DNA from: a virus | Length of the DNA: 20,939 nt | Strand: one strand, 5' to 3' | IMG/VR virus record: IMGVR_UViG_3300023223_000536 | Location: 1-20,939 of that record | Shown here: piece by piece, positions 20,896 through 20,939 of the stretch | How positions within the stretch are numbered: position 1 is the stretch's first letter | Layout: each line of letters starts with the position of its first letter | Translations under genes and position numbers: made by a program | Notes under the pieces: model-generated | Database searches by the model: none | What the model saw: the letters and a program-made list of their open reading frames with translations, nothing else | What the model was told of the DNA's origin: nothing

Positions 20896-20939
20896 TAGCT
20901 ACTCCCATCGTAGACAGAAATCTGTAAATTACCTGTCCT
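20895..20939 (-). CDS. C-terminal fragment of an unidentified protein (cut by window edge)
   Basis: A minus-strand frame enters from the right edge and ends at TAA 20895-20897, leaving only the residues NLQISVYDGSS and a few before. The TAATG overlap with the next gene supports it as a real gene end and shows that the late operon continues beyond the window. No identity can be given. Confidence 0.45.
   Translation of the reverse strand, partial: RTGNLQISVYDGSS

Noticed and set aside
1-20939. CRISPR arrays, tRNA genes, insertion sequences and attachment sites.
   Set aside because: No regularly spaced repeats, cloverleaf-like segment ending in CCA, transposase frame or integrase was noticed on either strand. 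This was by eye only.

Overview
The window reads as part of the genome of a tailed bacteriophage (Caudoviricetes) with a short-tailed, podovirus-like virion. Genes are packed almost edge to edge, most neighbours overlap by 1-20 bases, and the base composition is visibly A+T-rich. A Gram-negative host is likely (inference): the virion genes follow the P22/T7 plan, a NinX-type lambdoid gene is present, and three sugar-transfer genes of the kind used on lipopolysaccharide or other surface glycans are carried. No integrase, repressor, tRNA, CRISPR array, insertion sequence or polymerase is seen, so lifestyle cannot be read from this window. No stretch above about 100 bases lacks a gene.

Left arm, plus strand, 1-2123: an early or DNA-metabolism operon. 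It holds a partial gene, a 50-residue ORF, a small protein with an SSB-type acidic C-terminal tip, a Gp157 homologue, a small Cys-rich protein, an unknown protein, a 14-codon ORF, a NinX-like protein with an added Cys cluster, and a possible 39-residue ORF that runs into the opposing fibre gene. Many start codons overlap the previous stop as ATGA or GTGA, which implies strong translational coupling.

Right arm, minus strand, 20939-2062, transcribed leftwards: one long late operon. The first part (20939-15865) holds a coiled-coil protein followed by a carbohydrate/methyl-transfer cassette: a GT-A type glycosyltransferase, a GT9-type glycosyltransferase, a GT29 (sialyltransferase-like) protein, a cupin, a methyltransferase, a two-domain methyltransferase and a Rossmann-like protein. 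The second part is the virion block: terminase large subunit, unknown protein, portal, small unknown, scaffold-like protein, N4-gp56-like major capsid protein, hairpin, unknown protein, head-tail adaptor, nozzle, GNAT-like protein, three ejection-type proteins and a tail fibre. The order terminase-portal-scaffold-coat-adaptor-nozzle-three ejection proteins matches P22, and the GNAT-like gene sits where T7 has gp13.

The two operons converge at about 1993-2123 with no clear intrinsic terminator. The main oddities are two late genes (GT9 and GNAT-like) with no canonical start codon where their domains begin, a GC-rich hairpin just after the capsid gene, and the co-transcription of a glycan-type cassette with structural genes.
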